NCBI GenBank assembly: GCA_024400195.1
Contig: JAKSNC010000008.1
Coordinates: forward strand, 1 to 64,000
Source: Bacteroidales bacterium
GTDB taxonomy: Bacteria; Bacteroidota; Bacteroidia; Bacteroidales; F082
Direction of reading: 5' to 3'
DNA length: 64,000 nt
Part shown: one piece after another, positions 62,946 through 64,000 of the stretch
Layout of the letters: the number at the start of each line of letters is the position of its first letter
How positions within the stretch are numbered: position 1 is the stretch's first letter
Made by a program: the position numbers and the translations under genes
Notes under the pieces: model-generated
Database searches by the model: none
Seen by the model: only the letters and a program-made list of their open reading frames with translations
What the model was told of the DNA's origin: nothing

Positions 62946-64000
62946 ATGAAGAAACATATTGCGGTGCTTCTCCTGTTACTATGTTCCGCAGGAAAAATAT
63001 TCGCACAAGCGAATGCTTTTGATGCTGAAACAATTGACCCTCAGAGAGATTCGGTTTTTCTTTCGGAGATGTCCGCGCGTTTTGACGAAATCAGAAAAGA
63101 ACGTCCGACGGTCGCACTTGTACTCGCCGGTGGTGGCGTGAAAGGCCTTGCACACGTGGGCGTGATGAAGTATCTCGAAGAAAAAGGCGTTCCCGTCGAT
63201 ATGGTACTCGGAACATCAATGGGAGGACTTGTGGCTGCGATGTGCTCGCTCGGCTATTCGGCAGAGGAAATGGATTCCATTATGCACGCAATTCGTTGGG
63301 ATAATGTCGTTACTGATGATATTCCGCGAAAATATTTTCCACACGATACGAAGAAACAGAAGGATAAAAGCGCTATCACACTGCCGTTCGAGTTTGAAAA
63401 TATGCCGAAAAGTCTGCCTTCAGGACTTCTTTATGGTTATAATGTTGGTAATTTAATCAGTTCGTTATCAGTTGGTTATCATGATAGTATAGACTTCGCG
63501 CGTCTTCCTGTGCCTTTCTGTTGCGTGGCTTTCGATGTCGTGTCGCAAAAAGAAAAAATATGGACAAACGGCTCTTTTTATAATGCAGCACGCTCCACAA
63601 TGTCAATACCGGGAGTTTTCTATCCCGTCAGAACCGATGGAATGGTACTTGTTGACGGAGCCGTGAAGAATAATTTTCCGACAGACATAGCCAAAGCCGT
63701 CGGAGCTGATATTATAATAGGTGTCGATTTCGATTTTCTGAAAAAAGAACCCGAAATAGGAAATATTGTCGATATACTCGGCAATACCACGATGACACAC
63801 AATGATGTCGAAAAGAAACGCAAAAATGCTGATTTACTTATCATTCCGAATACATCAGGCTATGAGTCTTTGGATTTTAAAGGCAATGTCGTTGACGCGA
63901 TAATAGGGGAGGGTTATAAATGTGCGGCGGCTAAAGAAAATGAGATAGACGAAATCCTTGTTAAGACGGGACAAAGTTTTAAAATTCTCAACAATAAAAA
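62946..64000 (+). CDS. Patatin-family phospholipase (3' end cut by window edge)
   Basis: The frame runs from ATG 62946 through base 64000 without a stop; about 351 residues are visible. A signal peptide (MKKHIAVLLLLLCSAGKIFAQ, split here as MKKHIAVLLLLL and CSAGKIFAQ) precedes the patatin domain: ALVLAGGGVKGLAHVGVM is the oxyanion loop, GTSMGG the nucleophile elbow with the catalytic Ser, and LVDGAVKNNFP contains the catalytic Asp. Exported members in Bacteroidota usually continue into a POTRA and beta-barrel region, as in PlpD-type proteins; that part would lie beyond the edge. An ATG five codons upstream is possible but less likely. Confidence 0.88.
   Translation, partial: MKKHIAVLLLLLCSAGKIFAQANAFDAETIDPQRDSVFLSEMSARFDEIRKERPTVALVLAGGGVKGLAHVGVMKYLEEKGVPVDMVLGTSMGGLVAAMCSLGYSAEEMDSIMHAIRWDNVVTDDIPRKYFPHDTKKQKDKSAITLPFEFENMPKSLPSGLLYGYNVGNLISSLSVGYHDSIDFARLPVPFCCVAFDVVSQKEKIWTNGSFYNAARSTMSIPGVFYPVRTDGMVLVDGAVKNNFPTDIAKAVGADIIIGVDFDFLKKEPEIGNIVDILGNTTMTHNDVEKKRKNADLLIIPNTSGYESLDFKGNVVDAIIGEGYKCAAAKENEIDEILVKTGQSFKILNNK

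Overview
The window is chromosomal DNA from a member of the Bacteroidales (Bacteroidota). Four things point there. Promoter-like -7 elements of the TAnnTTTGY type precede many genes. Two metallocarboxypeptidases carry C-terminal type IX secretion (T9SS) sorting tails, and degraded sorting tails of another family are also present. Several gene orders are typical of the phylum: cdaA-folP-DUF1599-BT_3928-type-tpiA, and bamD-rpoZ-coaBC-DUF4835-recN. The rpsA, omega subunit and ATP-dependent PEP carboxykinase are also of Bacteroidota type. T9SS substrates suggest a lineage outside the classical Bacteroides genus. The species cannot be named from this sequence.

Layout. 1-3.4 kb: accessory DNA with a tandem pair of KilA-N genes (the first cut by the window edge) and a DUF1703-type ATPase/nuclease. 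3.4-30 kb: mostly core genes, namely c-di-AMP synthesis and folate (cdaA, folP), a membrane-protein operon, tpiA-prmA-large secreted protein-plsY, dnaN-DUF6913-dapA-M14 peptidase, bamD-rpoZ-coaBC-DUF4835-recN-threonine aldolase-sugar kinase, a secreted nuclease with rlmD, and a MORN-type protein. 29.8-35.7 kb: a minus-strand operon of a TPR lipoprotein, TolC, HlyD, two ABC-2 permeases and a HAD phosphatase, with no ATPase gene. 35.8-43.5 kb: pckA, a second M14 peptidase, rpsA and an NtrC-type regulator with an altered GAFTGA loop. 43.5-49.1 kb: an accessory stretch with a phosphoesterase lipoprotein, an AAA_14/DUF4143 ATPase, a RhuM-ORF6N-PLD fusion and a DUF805 protein, interspersed with three degraded copies of a T9SS sorting tail. 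49.2-51.1 kb: an ArsE/F/G-like organoarsenical cluster plus a shortened permease. 51.1-58.7 kb: one 2542-residue cyclic beta-1,2-glucan synthase gene. 58.9-64 kb: a second DUF1703-type ATPase, rlmB, cysS and the start of a patatin-family phospholipase.

The most unusual signals are structural. They are the sorting-tail repeats on both sides of the AAA_14 gene and beyond the fusion gene; two adjacent perfect palindromes inside the ORF6N gene that differ by a compensated base pair; the mosaic KilA-N tandem duplication with a long hairpin; a possible small terminated transcript upstream of the phosphoesterase; and a 13-bp inverted repeat over the AAA_14 promoter. No rRNA, tRNA, CRISPR array or complete insertion sequence was seen. 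All functional calls come from reading motifs by eye; no database search was run.
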